Below are positions 25,984 through 35,689 of a DNA stretch of 64,000 bases, in pieces. This stretch comes from UBA11704 sp964491805 (GTDB lineage: Bacteria > Patescibacteriota > Minisyncoccia > Phycocordibacterales > UBA5272): positions 1-64,000 of the forward strand of contig CAZBGU010000001.1 of NCBI GenBank assembly GCA_964491805.1, in the 5' to 3' direction. Within the stretch, counting starts at the first letter, position 1, and each line of letters starts with the position of its first letter. Both the position numbers and the translations under genes were made by a program. Under the pieces are notes generated by a model, which was not told the origin of the DNA, did no database searches, and saw only the letters and a list, made by a program, of their open reading frames with translations.

Positions 25984-26796
25984 ATGTCACGATTTGTACA
26001 CATTATTTCTAAAGCTTTAGCTTTTTTATACAGATATAGACGTCACCCACTCTATATGTTTGTTTTTTTATATTGTTACTGTTTGAGAAACTTTACATTC
26101 GGGATACATTTTTATTCAAACGAAGAGTTATTAGAGGAGTTGAAAAAAGGGAAGTCAATTATTCGTTTTGGTGATGGAGACATGGTAAGCATCCCTCTTG
26201 ATCTTGAAAATTGTTACCATGTATCAGATCAAAAGTTAAAGGACATGTATACAACTATTATCAAGTCATATCGTACTAGTAGCCCGTATGTTCTCTCTGT
26301 TCCTGTATTTGTTAACACAAAAAACACAGACCTTAAAAAAATGGGTCCAGGAAAGTTGCGATGGGGGGTTTCTATGAAGACTATGTTCTTCTTACGTTTC
26401 AATAAAAATGTACCATATATGGATGCACACAACTTTTACTATGATAGTTTTTTTGAAGGTGTAATAGCTCCAGTTTTTAAGGATAAGCAGGTTGTTTTTG
26501 TGACAAACAAAAAGACAATAGAAAAACAAAAAAACAATCAGAATCTTCCTTGGAAAAATCCACTATTTGTTGAGACACCATTTGTGGATGCGATGAATGC
26601 GTATGAAGATATTAAGAAAGACTTGGATGAAAAAATTTCTTCATACAAAAAAAGTGACATTGTTATTTTTGCTGCGATGGGGCCAGTTGGTAAATATATT
26701 CTCTACGAATATGCAGAGAGAGGGTATCAGGGTGTTGATATTGGTAAAGTGTGTGAAGTTATGTATACAGGAGAGTCAATTCAGTATATGATATGA
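25984..26796 (+). CDS. GT-D fold glycosyltransferase, paralogue of 18061 (270 aa)
   Basis: Same architecture as the protein at 18061: N-terminal hydrophobic segment, KGKSIIRFGDGDMVSI (DGD instead of DGE), TSSPYVLSVP, YMDAHNFYYDSFFEG and a closing GVDIGKVCEVM. The equal length and the shared order of motifs point to an old duplication or to two acquired copies with different donor or acceptor use. It lies 24 nt after the flippase gene. Confidence 0.8.
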   Translation: MSRFVHIISKALAFLYRYRRHPLYMFVFLYCYCLRNFTFGIHFYSNEELLEELKKGKSIIRFGDGDMVSIPLDLENCYHVSDQKLKDMYTTIIKSYRTSSPYVLSVPVFVNTKNTDLKKMGPGKLRWGVSMKTMFFLRFNKNVPYMDAHNFYYDSFFEGVIAPVFKDKQVVFVTNKKTIEKQKNNQNLPWKNPLFVETPFVDAMNAYEDIKKDLDEKISSYKKSDIVIFAAMGPVGKYILYEYAERGYQGVDIGKVCEVMYTGESIQYMI

Positions 26797-26805
26797 CAAA
26801 ATCGC

Positions 26806-27765
26806 TTAGAGACCTTGCTGTGTATCTTTCTTTGGTCTGAAGTAATTTTTCTTGGCAAGAAATGTATCAAACTCTTTTTTTGATATCGCTTTTTCCGAGC
26901 TAAAACTTACATCTTCAATGGTGAGTTTGTTAATTATGTTCTTGTGATGAACTAAAAAGACATTTCTCTCTCTGTGGAATTTTGCTCTAGGGATTTCATG
27001 TTCAGCAAAGAGGTGTTCGTGAATTTTTTCTGAAAGTCTTGGGACACCCATTTCCCAACGAAGACCAAACTTTTCTGTAAAGATATCAAATAAGTCTTTT
27101 ACTTTGAATGCCTTGACGTTAGGGATCACATTGTACCCGGTATGTTTAAGTGCGTATTCGATGTACTCAGCTGCCTCATCTATGTCCATCATGAAGCGTG
27201 TCATGTCTTTTCCGTACAATTTGAGACTGTAGTTGTTTGCAATAGAGTCCCACATAAGTGGAAGTACAGATCCAGCCGAGTCTAGTAGGTTGCCAAAAAC
27301 TACGGTTGATAGTTTTGTTTTTTCTTTCTCTGCATCCATGATGAATGCTTCACCGGCGACAAGTTTCATCGCACCATAGAGCGTCGTCGGGTTTCTGCTT
27401 TTATCAGTAGAAACAAATGTTGCTGCCTTTAGTTTGTTTTTTATTGCCGCTTTTCTTGAGTTTAGTGCCCCTTGAATAATAACCTCAACAGCCTCACTAA
27501 CATTTTGATTGACTGCTTCAATCTGCTTGAGCGATGCAGTGAAAATCGCAATAGTGTGACCCTTCATTGATTCTTCAAGAAGTTCATAGTTTCTTATATC
27601 TCCAACCACACAGCGAATATTAGGAAATTGTTTCTTAAGGAAGTAGTGCTTATTTTCATCACGACTAAAAATGGTCACCTCATTGTCCTTGTAAAATCTC
27701 TTCACAAGAGCCCTTCCTAGTGATCCTGCCCCTCCTGTTATAAAGATTTTTTCATTTTTTAACAT
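26806..27765 (-). CDS. polysaccharide biosynthesis SDR, UDP-GlcNAc 4,6-dehydratase type (319 aa)
   Basis: An extended SDR of the CapD/PseB/FnlA group. Seen: nucleotide site IFITGGAGSLGRALV, VVGDIRN, TASLKQIEA, STDKSRNPTTLYGAMK with the Y-x-x-x-K pair, and TRFMMDIDEA. These enzymes oxidise C4 and remove water across C5-C6 of UDP-GlcNAc, giving the 4-keto-6-deoxy sugar used by aminotransferases such as the one at 22623. The soluble length is closer to PseB than to the long membrane-bound PglF. It is convergent with the GT-D gene. Confidence 0.9.
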   Translation of the reverse strand: MLKNEKIFITGGAGSLGRALVKRFYKDNEVTIFSRDENKHYFLKKQFPNIRCVVGDIRNYELLEESMKGHTIAIFTASLKQIEAVNQNVSEAVEVIIQGALNSRKAAIKNKLKAATFVSTDKSRNPTTLYGAMKLVAGEAFIMDAEKEKTKLSTVVFGNLLDSAGSVLPLMWDSIANNYSLKLYGKDMTRFMMDIDEAAEYIEYALKHTGYNVIPNVKAFKVKDLFDIFTEKFGLRWEMGVPRLSEKIHEHLFAEHEIPRAKFHRERNVFLVHHKNIINKLTIEDVSFSSEKAISKKEFDTFLAKKNYFRPKKDTQQGL

Positions 27766-27975
27766 AAAAGTAAGTATACCTTCCTTTTGCTATATCGATA
27801 AAAGAGTTAACAGAAGGAATGTTTGTATACGGATGATTCTATCATTTTATAGGTAAACCCACAATTATTAATGATGTCATTATATTTTTGGCTTGTGGAT
27901 TGGCGGGGTGTGTTACTATGCTTATATGTGCGCATGTTGTATATTGTGGATTATAGTAAATAATATATTCTCGGT

Positions 27976-29058
27976 ATGAAAGATAATAAAGGAAAAGTTT
28001 TTTTTGTATGTTTTATTGATGGCTATTTTAAAGCGCTTCATTCTTTTTCTGCTTCTCAAAATTACTACCTCTACCCACTTCTTTTGGCTGTAGATGTTGG
28101 GTACAAACCGGTAGCTATTGTTAGAGGCGGGGCTGATCTTATGCTGACTGACCCTCATTTTCATGATGCTATCAAGGTTATAGAGTATACAAATGGTTTC
28201 CAATACTTTTACTTACTTATCAAGTATTCCTTACATCAGTCTATTTTTTATATTAATAGTCATACTTTGCCATCGTACTTCTCTCTTGTCATTTCAAAAC
28301 TATTTTTATGTAAAACTATTTTTATGGGGCATATTCAGCCAAAGAGAACAACTAAGTTTAGACAGTTTATTTTTAATACCGTATTATTTTTTGTCGACAA
28401 GGTTAGACTAAATAATGATTCAGAAAAAGCCTTTCTCATTGAGCAAAAGATTGACCCACGCAAATTGCATACTGTGCCTTTAGTGGTTAATAATTCTGCT
28501 TTTTATAGGATTAATAATGATTACTCTACAAGGAAAGATATAGTCTATTATGGTAATACAACCCGGCAAAAAGGGCTGCCGACAATATTTGAGGCATTTA
28601 CAATTGTTAAACATGAGTTTCCTGATGCTCTACTTCACCTTGTTGGAAGTAAAGGGGACTACGATCCAAAAAATGACATAGATACATACAACATAAAAGA
28701 TAACGTTGTTATTCATGGTCCATATAACCATGGCAAAGATCTTAACTCATTATTAAATTCTTTTCTTGTTTTTGTGATATCGACGAAAGGGGAAGGGCAG
28801 TGTCTTGCTGTGTATGAGTCAGCTCTTGCTGGTAACGCTCTTTGTCTTCCTAGGATCATGTCATTTCAGGAAGTCTTTAAGGACAAGGCATTATTTCATG
28901 ATCTTAATGATGCTCATGGTTTGGCTAAGAACATAATTACGTATCTGAAAGACATTGAATTGATTAAAAGTTATAACGATGACTGTATTGAAATGATACA
29001 AACAGGGTACAGTGAACATGCTATAGAGAAAAAAATAGTTTCCCTACTTACCTTTTAG
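27976..29058 (+). CDS. GT4-family glycosyltransferase (360 aa)
   Basis: GT-B fold. The C-terminal half carries DIVYYGNTTRQKGLPTIFEA, LLHLVGSKG, NVVIHGPYNHGKDLNSLL and the E-x7-E region GEGQCLAVYESALAGNAL, which bind the nucleotide-sugar. The N-terminal acceptor domain is divergent. A TATATT element lies about 6 nt before the ATG. The gene is convergent with the FkbM methyltransferase gene (stops 7 nt apart). Confidence 0.88.
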   Translation: MKDNKGKVFFVCFIDGYFKALHSFSASQNYYLYPLLLAVDVGYKPVAIVRGGADLMLTDPHFHDAIKVIEYTNGFQYFYLLIKYSLHQSIFYINSHTLPSYFSLVISKLFLCKTIFMGHIQPKRTTKFRQFIFNTVLFFVDKVRLNNDSEKAFLIEQKIDPRKLHTVPLVVNNSAFYRINNDYSTRKDIVYYGNTTRQKGLPTIFEAFTIVKHEFPDALLHLVGSKGDYDPKNDIDTYNIKDNVVIHGPYNHGKDLNSLLNSFLVFVISTKGEGQCLAVYESALAGNALCLPRIMSFQEVFKDKALFHDLNDAHGLAKNIITYLKDIELIKSYNDDCIEMIQTGYSEHAIEKKIVSLLTF

Positions 29059-29065
29059 GAGGTGT

Positions 29066-29962
29066 TTATATACAGAGTATATTTGTTTGGGTTTCTACTC
29101 TTTTTAGAAATTCAGGAATGATGTTTTTTGTAATCTCCTTTCTTTTGTCGTCGAGATCATAAATTTTATAACCAAGATCAAAAATGTAGTGCAAAAATTC
29201 TTCACTCGAGATATCCATTTTATTGTAAAAGATAGGAGAGAACTCTACGATCATTTTCGGATGATATTTTTCAATCGACTTCCTCATTCCTTGAAGTGCA
29301 TAAAATTCATATCCCTCAACATCTATTTTAACAAAATCAATAACACCTCTATCGTGCCAAAACTCGTCAAAGATTTTTGTTTCTGCTTTTATTACATCAC
29401 TTGCACCAAGTCTTTTTTTAAACGTCGTGTTACCCATGTTTAGGTTGTTTAGATAAATATCTTTTACTTCATTTGTGTTAGATAGTCCGAAATTGCATAC
29501 TTCGATATTCGTGAGATTGTTCTTAGTAACACTGTCATGTATCTGATCTGTTAACTTTTTTATCGGATCAAAAGCGTAGATCTTTCCATTTTTGGCTACT
29601 TTAGCCATGTATAGCGCATGTTGTCCAATGTTGGAACCAATATCAAGACAGGTGCTGTCAGTACGCAGATGTGTTCTTATCTCGCGAAGCATATCCGCCT
29701 CCCATACACCCTTAGAATAGATTTCCTTATCAACAAGACCGTTATGTGGGTCGAGTTTTATCTCAAATGAAATATCATCAAGCAAAACTTTTTTATAAAG
29801 CGGTTTAGTGAAATGAATAAGTGAAAGCTCTTCTTTCTCTCTTTTGTTGTGGTCAGACAGAAAATATCTTCCATATTTAAATACTTTGTAAAAAAAGAAG
29901 TACATAGTATCTGGTAAATATTTTTTTAAAACTGTTTTCACTGCGTTTATGATTTTTGGCAT
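29066..29962 (-). CDS. FkbM-family methyltransferase (298 aa)
   Basis: The SAM-binding motif I is TCLDIGSNIGQHALYMAK, followed by IYAFDPIKKL, VCNFGLSN, and VIDFVKIDVEGYEFYALQGM, the FkbM signature. Members O-methylate sugars or other hydroxyls. ATG 29962 is preferred to a start at 29995, which would overlap the upstream GT25 gene. The two genes form a minus-strand pair with 4 nt between them. Confidence 0.88.
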   Translation of the reverse strand: MPKIINAVKTVLKKYLPDTMYFFFYKVFKYGRYFLSDHNKREKEELSLIHFTKPLYKKVLLDDISFEIKLDPHNGLVDKEIYSKGVWEADMLREIRTHLRTDSTCLDIGSNIGQHALYMAKVAKNGKIYAFDPIKKLTDQIHDSVTKNNLTNIEVCNFGLSNTNEVKDIYLNNLNMGNTTFKKRLGASDVIKAETKIFDEFWHDRGVIDFVKIDVEGYEFYALQGMRKSIEKYHPKMIVEFSPIFYNKMDISSEEFLHYIFDLGYKIYDLDDKRKEITKNIIPEFLKRVETQTNILCI

Positions 29963-29966
29963 ATGT

Positions 29967-30740
29967 TTATTGTGTTGTATGTAAGTTAGAGTCAAACACT
30001 TCTTTTAGTTGTCTGACGACAAGCGGGGTATATATTTTGAAATTAAGATTAACTTTTTTTCTTGCAACTATTGGTAATCTGTCAGCAATATAAACTATTT
30101 TATCACTAACTGATAGTAATTTCTTTGCGCCTCTGTTAGTTAGTATATAAGCTCCAGCAAAAGACGGGGTCTTAATTGGGCTGATTGCGCAGTTTTTGTA
30201 CACCGTTATCTGAATTTGTTCCAAAGAGAGAAGCGCTAAAAGATAGATACCTTTCATGAGTGACGTTGCTATAAAGAAAGTTTTTTCGAGAATGCCTTTC
30301 TTCTGTCTGGCGATGTCTTTTATTCCAGGTAGCCACAGATTGAAAAAATCAAGACCGTATGCAAAGTAGTCAAAAGATAAGTAGTCCCACTTGCTGCCAG
30401 ATGTGTTTTTGGCAATCTCTCGTTCTACTATTTCTTTGAAGTTGTCAGGCAGGGTTACGTCGTCCTCAAGAACGAGCCCGTATGATATCTTTTCATTGTA
30501 AACTTTTTCTTGAGCAGTCCTGTGAGAGAGCGCACACCCTAGTTCTCCGTCGTTAAGGTCATCTTGTATATTCTTTTTTTTGTCGTAGTGTTTCTTTTTC
30601 TCTTCTTCAGTTAGGTTTTTGCCATACACTGCAGGTATACGCACATACTCGATCGAAAGTTTTTTAAGTTGCTTGTCCATAAAGGCAAGCCTCTCGCTGT
30701 CTTTATCTAGGTTGATGAGATAACATGAAAATGATTGCAT
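29967..30740 (-). CDS. GT25-family glycosyltransferase (257 aa)
   Basis: GT25 / LPS glycosyltransferase pattern: CYLINLDKDSERLAFM at the start, RIPAVYGKNL, DGELGCALSHRTAQEKV and SYGLVLEDDVTLPDNF with the acidic metal site, and GAYILTNRGAKKLL later. GT25 enzymes are mostly galactosyltransferases of surface glycans. It is first of a two-gene minus-strand unit with the FkbM gene. Confidence 0.9.
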   Translation of the reverse strand: MQSFSCYLINLDKDSERLAFMDKQLKKLSIEYVRIPAVYGKNLTEEEKKKHYDKKKNIQDDLNDGELGCALSHRTAQEKVYNEKISYGLVLEDDVTLPDNFKEIVEREIAKNTSGSKWDYLSFDYFAYGLDFFNLWLPGIKDIARQKKGILEKTFFIATSLMKGIYLLALLSLEQIQITVYKNCAISPIKTPSFAGAYILTNRGAKKLLSVSDKIVYIADRLPIVARKKVNLNFKIYTPLVVRQLKEVFDSNLHTTQ

Positions 30741-30836
30741 AAAAGTAAAATCAACTTGAATAGATTCATAGTAACACGAAAGACAGTATCTAAAAAAGAA
30801 TGTGTATGGTACACTCCTTGATACAATTCATAACGT

Positions 30837-31556
30837 ATGTGGACAGCAAAACTTCAGCACAATAATAGGACAGAAGGAAGCGATGAAGGGTATAAAGGAA
30901 TTCCTATTTTTGCTGGTTACAAGTTACACGAAACTTCATTTAAAATTTTTACAAAATATTGCAAGGATACAAACGCGCGTATTCTTGTCTTGGGTGCTGG
31001 TGCTGGTGCGTTCGACCAGAGGTTGATAGATCATAATTTCAAAAATATTCTTGCTGTAGAGTATCACAAAGAAATATACAGACCAGATGCTGAGGTCGTA
31101 AGCAGGGACCTCAATGAAGACTTTAACGATCTTGGACTGTTCGATGTTGTTATCGCAATAGAAATAATCGAACACATCGAAAATCATTTTCATTTTGTAA
31201 GACAGATAAAGGATTTACTTAAGGATGATGGCGTGGCACTAATCACTACGCCAAATGTTGAGAGCCCTATTTCAAGGATTAAATTTTTCTTACGTGGAGA
31301 TCTCAGTTGTTTTACTCCTCACGAGATTAGTGACACCGGTCACATAAATCCAATTTTTAAAAATATTTTTGTTGCACATCTTAAGAGTTGTGGATTGCGC
31401 CTACGGGAAGTTGCATACAGTACTACGTTGTGGGACATGAATCAGTTCTCTGGAATCACCCAGAAGCTATCCATGATTGTATTTAGAATTATGTCTTTGG
31501 TGATGCGAAATAAAACCGGGGGACAACTGTCTATCTTTGTTATCTCAAAAGAATAA
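30837..31556 (+). CDS. class I SAM-dependent methyltransferase (239 aa)
   Basis: Motif I ARILVLGAGAGAFDQRL, then ILAVEYHKEIY, FDVVIAIEIIEHIENHF and LKDDGVALITTPN make a UbiE/Methyltransf_11-type enzyme. The C-terminal part resembles sugar or glycolipid methyltransferases of polysaccharide loci, but the substrate is unknown. TACAAT at 30822-30827 ends 9 nt before the ATG, so translation is probably leaderless. Confidence 0.87.
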   Translation: MWTAKLQHNNRTEGSDEGYKGIPIFAGYKLHETSFKIFTKYCKDTNARILVLGAGAGAFDQRLIDHNFKNILAVEYHKEIYRPDAEVVSRDLNEDFNDLGLFDVVIAIEIIEHIENHFHFVRQIKDLLKDDGVALITTPNVESPISRIKFFLRGDLSCFTPHEISDTGHINPIFKNIFVAHLKSCGLRLREVAYSTTLWDMNQFSGITQKLSMIVFRIMSLVMRNKTGGQLSIFVISKE

Positions 31557-31590
31557 TTTAAGACCCGCTTGTTTTACTTTCTGATATATT

Positions 31591-32367
31591 TTATGGTCGA
31601 ATCAGGATTCTGATTGTTCTCATGCATATGTATATCCAAAATGTCGGATGAGTTAGAAGTCTCGCTTCTTTGCTTTCATATATAATTGTCAATAAGGTCT
31701 CTAACTGTTGTGTACGAGATCGCTTCCTAAAATTAAGACCGTCAGTTGAGTCGTAGCCGTCAGTGATGGTGCTGTTATGGTCGTGGTAGTAAGCTCGCTC
31801 ATAAAGACCAAGTTGGAAGAAAAAAAACCATTCGTCTGCTTGTTTTACGTGATTCAAAAAGTGTATCTTGTTATGATCTATACATTTTTTTTCTATACAG
31901 TGTGTAACATCACCTTTCCATCTCCTCAGTATTAAGTAGTCTTTTGCATATAAATAGAATTTCTCGTCTCCAGGAAGCGATGAGATTGGCTTGCCATTTG
32001 TGTAGGCGCGATTCGTTATGAACCACTTTGTGTCACTATGGAGAAGGATTAAATCATGGAATGTTTGGAGTGTGTCAGGGGAAAAGTAGTCATCATCATC
32101 AAGGAAAATAATCCAACGCGAATCGGCAGATGTGTATTTAATTGCCTGGTTTCTGGTATAGTTGACGCCCTTGTTAATTTCGTTGACATGATAATGTATA
32201 CGAGGGTCGTTAATCGATGAGGCAAAGTTCGTGTAATGAGTGTCACTCGGAGAATCATTAACAATGATCATCTCCCAATGCTTATACGTTTGGTTTCTCA
32301 AGGAGTTAACCGCCCTCTCTAGACGGTCTGCACGCTTATAAGTTGGTGTGATGATACTAAAGAGCAT
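31591..32367 (-). CDS. GT2-family glycosyltransferase (258 aa)
   Basis: A typical GT-A enzyme: FSIITPTYKRADRLERAV at the start, MIIVNDSPSD, GVNYTRNQAIKY and the metal site IIFLDDDDYFSP. A conserved DEW block follows (VKQADEWFFF). It forms a minus-strand pair with the GT32 gene, 10 nt apart. Confidence 0.92.
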   Translation of the reverse strand: MLFSIITPTYKRADRLERAVNSLRNQTYKHWEMIIVNDSPSDTHYTNFASSINDPRIHYHVNEINKGVNYTRNQAIKYTSADSRWIIFLDDDDYFSPDTLQTFHDLILLHSDTKWFITNRAYTNGKPISSLPGDEKFYLYAKDYLILRRWKGDVTHCIEKKCIDHNKIHFLNHVKQADEWFFFFQLGLYERAYYHDHNSTITDGYDSTDGLNFRKRSRTQQLETLLTIIYESKEARLLTHPTFWIYICMRTIRILIRP

Positions 32368-32377
32368 AGTAAGATAG

Positions 32378-33106
32378 TTAATCGAACCCTAAGATTTTTT
32401 TAAGAAGTGATTTTATTTTCAATTTTTCTGTTACTTTCACACCGAATGAGTGGAGTCCAGTTTTCTTAAAAAATTTATTGAGTGGATTTCCCCATGAGTA
32501 GTTCCACCAGTGTACTGAGTATGTTTCATCTTTAATGTCTTTGTAGGAAAAATTTTTTATAGTTTCTTTGCTGTATGGATAAAATGCCGTATGTGTATAG
32601 ATATGAACACCATCGATGTCCTGTTCTTTTTCTGTGAGTGTCCCTGCGTCAAGTTTTTGCTTTAAGAGTTCTGTCATTATGACTGGTGTCGGGGTTCTTG
32701 GGTGATCACCGTCATACCACTTGAGTGCACGTTCAACAAAAGGGTGGTTAGGTTCTGCTCCCATCATCGCATTATTAATATATGTAGAGTCTTCAAAACC
32801 CATGAACGCTGCATGTGAGAGCAGAGGGGAAATGTCTCGAACGAGTTCCATGTCAGTATCTACATAGACACCCCCCATCTTCTTTAGTACATCAAGACGC
32901 ACAAAATCAGAAACGAAAGCCCACTTTTTTGCAGCAAGTGCATCTTTTGCATACTTTGGAGCCTTGCTTAGGTCGTACGTGTCCTCGTTCCACTCCATGA
33001 TTTGCCAGTCAGGGCAATATGTTTCCCAGCTTTTTATACATCGTAGGATTAGTTTATCCTTTGGGTTTCTTCCAAACCAGCAATAGTGAATAATTTTTGG
33101 GATCAT
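32378..33106 (-). CDS. GT32-family glycosyltransferase (242 aa)
   Basis: IPKIIHYCWFGRNPKD at the start, IMEWNEDTYDL, KWAFVSDFVRLDVLKKMGG and the DXD site YVDTDMEL place it in GT32 with the gene at 18898. ATG 33106 starts directly with the family motif; TATAAC lies 9 nt upstream on this strand, in line with a leaderless start, while the longer frame to 33232 would add an unusual N-terminus. Confidence 0.9.
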   Translation of the reverse strand: MIPKIIHYCWFGRNPKDKLILRCIKSWETYCPDWQIMEWNEDTYDLSKAPKYAKDALAAKKWAFVSDFVRLDVLKKMGGVYVDTDMELVRDISPLLSHAAFMGFEDSTYINNAMMGAEPNHPFVERALKWYDGDHPRTPTPVIMTELLKQKLDAGTLTEKEQDIDGVHIYTHTAFYPYSKETIKNFSYKDIKDETYSVHWWNYSWGNPLNKFFKKTGLHSFGVKVTEKLKIKSLLKKILGFD

Positions 33107-33274
33107 AAAATATAAGTTATATGTCGAAAGTATACCATTTAGCTGCTGAACTTCTCTGTGTAGTAGTGTTATTATTATTTTGGCAAAAAACAAACCACCC
33201 TGGTAATAAATATGCTCTATGATACACTTCATTCATTATTCCGTATAATCAGGTAAAAAGTAGTAATTTTACGT

Positions 33275-35503
33275 ATGCAAAATTTTATAAAGAAAGCTGT
33301 GTGGTTGTGTCTTGCTATTGTGCCATTTATTGTGCTGCATGTTGCAGACGGGGGGCTTTTTGATGTGCTCAGTTGGTTTGGTGGATCAGGAATGTTCTTC
33401 CCATTTATTTCCGGGAAGAATCTTATATTTAGAATTCTCGTAGAAATTGCATTTGCAGGATGGGCAGTTCTTGCTTTGTATGACTCTTCATATCGAATTA
33501 ATATTAGAAAATCACCGATAATGATTGCGTACGGACTTTTCATTATTGTTTTGCTTCTTGCTGATATTTTTGGTGTTGATCGTGAGAAGAGTATGTGGAG
33601 TAACTTTGAAAGAATGGAAGGATTTGTTGGTCATATCCATTTCTTTGCGTACTTCTTCGTTCTGACTGTTATGATTCGCACACTGCAGGATTGGCAGAAG
33701 TTGTGGAAGATGTTTATCGCTGCTGATGTTCTTGTTCTTTTGTATGCGATCGGGCAGTTTCTTGGTGCAAAGGGGCTTGTTTTCTCTAATAATTTTCCAA
33801 AAGCAGCAGAGTGGTTTGCATCGCGATTTGCTGTGCACATGAGTGAAAACAGACTTGATGCAACGATCGGTAACTCGGCGTACTTTGCTATCTTCTGTCT
33901 CATGTATGTGTTCCTCGCTGCACTGCTCTGGTCTCAGTCTAAAGAACCAAAGAAGCAATGGTTCTATCCTGTGCTTATGTTTGTTAACACGCTTGGTGTT
34001 CTTTACTCTGGAACGCGTGGAACAATGATAGGTTTGATTGTTGGTGCTTTTGTTTCACTCGGTATCATGGCATGGAAAGAGAAAGGCAGTTCGGGTTCTC
34101 TTATGAGAAAAATTTTTGCAGTGGCTTCCATTGCTTTAGTCCTCTTTATTTCTTCGGTTTTTATCTTTAAGAATAGTGCGTTTGTTAAGTCTTCTTCAGT
34201 TCTGACACGTATTTCGACTATTTCTCCTCATGACATTACAGGTGCAAGTCGACTTTCTATGTGGCAGATAAGTTTTGAAGCGTGGAAGGAGAGACCGCTT
34301 CTTGGGTATGGACAAGACAACTTTAGCTATGTATTTGCTCGCAAGTTTCTTCCAGAGAGAATGTGTAACCTTGAACCATGGTATGACAGATCTCATGATG
34401 TGTTTTTTGATTGGTTAGTTGCCGCCGGCACATTGGGTCTTTTAACGTATCTTTCTTTGTACGGAGTTACGTTGTGGTTTATGTGGAAGAGAAAAGATCA
34501 TTCAATGCCTCTCTCTGAGAAAGCGATTTTGACGGGTATGATTGTCGGTTACTTCGTTCATAATGTTTTCGTTTTCGATAACCTTACAAGTTATATTCTC
34601 TTCTTTGCCCTCTTAGCTTATATTACTGTTAGGACACGAGAAGAATTACCCTCGCACGGTCACCCACTGTTTGATATGGACCAGATGAATCTTCTTATTG
34701 TTCCTGTCATAGGTCTCACACTCCTTGTTACTCAGTACTACGTTAACTATAGACCTCTAGTTGTAAATCGTCTTGTTATTAAAGCTATGAGCTTTAGTAA
34801 TTACGCAAAGACGATGCCATTTGCAGATGCTGTTAAAATTCAACAAAATGCATTTACAGATGCAATAGCAATGAATACGCTTGGAAGTATTGAAGCTCGT
34901 GAGCAGTTCCTTCAGATGTCTGTGCGTATGGCACAAATCAAGATCCCAGATACTCTTCCAGCAGGGGAGAAACAAGCAACAACACAAGCTCTAAACAACC
35001 TCATGCTTGCTGCAAGGAATGATGTTGAAAAATCATACCCTTCATACAATGAAGATGTTCGTATGCTTTCGATTTATGGACTTTTCTTTAACGGTATCGG
35101 AGACTCTGCTTCTGCAGAAAAAGTGCTCAAGGAAGCGATTAAATATGCTCCTAATAAGCAGCTTGTTGCATATGATTTGATTCGCGCCTATCTATTGCAA
35201 AGAAAGTTTGCAGATGCATATGCGCTTGGCCGTACAACGTACGATCTTTCAATCACATGTGCAGATGCACTAAGATGGTATCTCGTTAGTGCTTCTTATG
35301 CTGGTCAGTATATGGAGGCGAAAGCGTACGCTGCATCAAAGGGGCAGAACCCACCTGTTGACCAGGATGTCATTGCTGGAGTTCTTAATTCAGGTCAGAT
35401 TTCTCTTGGAATAGAACTTCTCAACCAGCTCAAGAAATCTGATCCAAGCCTTGCACCTCAAATTGACGCGTATATAAAACAACTGCTTGTCCAAAAGAAA
35501 TAG
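33275..35503 (+). CDS. O-antigen ligase/polymerase with C-terminal TPR-like region (742 aa)
   Basis: Around twelve membrane helices in residues 1-480; the large outer loop holds the Wzy_C/WaaL-type signature (GASRLSMWQISFEAWKERP, GYGQDNFSYVF and WYDRSHDVFFDWLVAAG with its conserved Asp-Arg-x-His). Residues about 520-735 are helical and TPR-like. Such enzymes either polymerise repeat units or join glycans to a lipid or protein acceptor. The gene closes the polysaccharide locus and is followed by a hairpin terminator. Whether it acts as polymerase, ligase or protein O-glycosyltransferase cannot be decided from the sequence. Confidence 0.88.
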   Translation: MQNFIKKAVWLCLAIVPFIVLHVADGGLFDVLSWFGGSGMFFPFISGKNLIFRILVEIAFAGWAVLALYDSSYRINIRKSPIMIAYGLFIIVLLLADIFGVDREKSMWSNFERMEGFVGHIHFFAYFFVLTVMIRTLQDWQKLWKMFIAADVLVLLYAIGQFLGAKGLVFSNNFPKAAEWFASRFAVHMSENRLDATIGNSAYFAIFCLMYVFLAALLWSQSKEPKKQWFYPVLMFVNTLGVLYSGTRGTMIGLIVGAFVSLGIMAWKEKGSSGSLMRKIFAVASIALVLFISSVFIFKNSAFVKSSSVLTRISTISPHDITGASRLSMWQISFEAWKERPLLGYGQDNFSYVFARKFLPERMCNLEPWYDRSHDVFFDWLVAAGTLGLLTYLSLYGVTLWFMWKRKDHSMPLSEKAILTGMIVGYFVHNVFVFDNLTSYILFFALLAYITVRTREELPSHGHPLFDMDQMNLLIVPVIGLTLLVTQYYVNYRPLVVNRLVIKAMSFSNYAKTMPFADAVKIQQNAFTDAIAMNTLGSIEAREQFLQMSVRMAQIKIPDTLPAGEKQATTQALNNLMLAARNDVEKSYPSYNEDVRMLSIYGLFFNGIGDSASAEKVLKEAIKYAPNKQLVAYDLIRAYLLQRKFADAYALGRTTYDLSITCADALRWYLVSASYAGQYMEAKAYAASKGQNPPVDQDVIAGVLNSGQISLGIELLNQLKKSDPSLAPQIDAYIKQLLVQKK

Positions 35504-35570
35504 TGATGATACACTAGAGGGGTGAGTGCACAAAGGTGTGCCCTACAAGATAAATAAATGCCTGCATAAA

Positions 35571-35602
35571 GAGTCATCGAAAGATGGCTCCTTATGTTTT
35601 TA
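35571..35602 (+). terminator. intrinsic terminator after the O-antigen ligase gene
   Basis: GAGTCATC pairs with GATGGCTC (one G-T pair) around GAAA, followed by CTTATGTTTTTAT. Confidence 0.7.
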
Positions 35603-35653
35603 TATGTGCGTAATCTTGTTGTGATCATATTGTTCTAATCATCTTTTAATCCC

Positions 35654-35682
35654 TTGAACGAAAAAGAGAAACCTTGTACACT
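35654..35682 (+). promoter_or_regulatory. sigma70-type promoter of a non-coding RNA
   Basis: TTGAAC at 35654-35659 and TACACT at 35677-35682 are separated by exactly 17 nt. There is no open reading frame behind it; the predicted transcript starts near 35690 and runs into the hairpin at 35782-35842. Confidence 0.75.
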
Positions 35683-35689
35683 AGTATTC

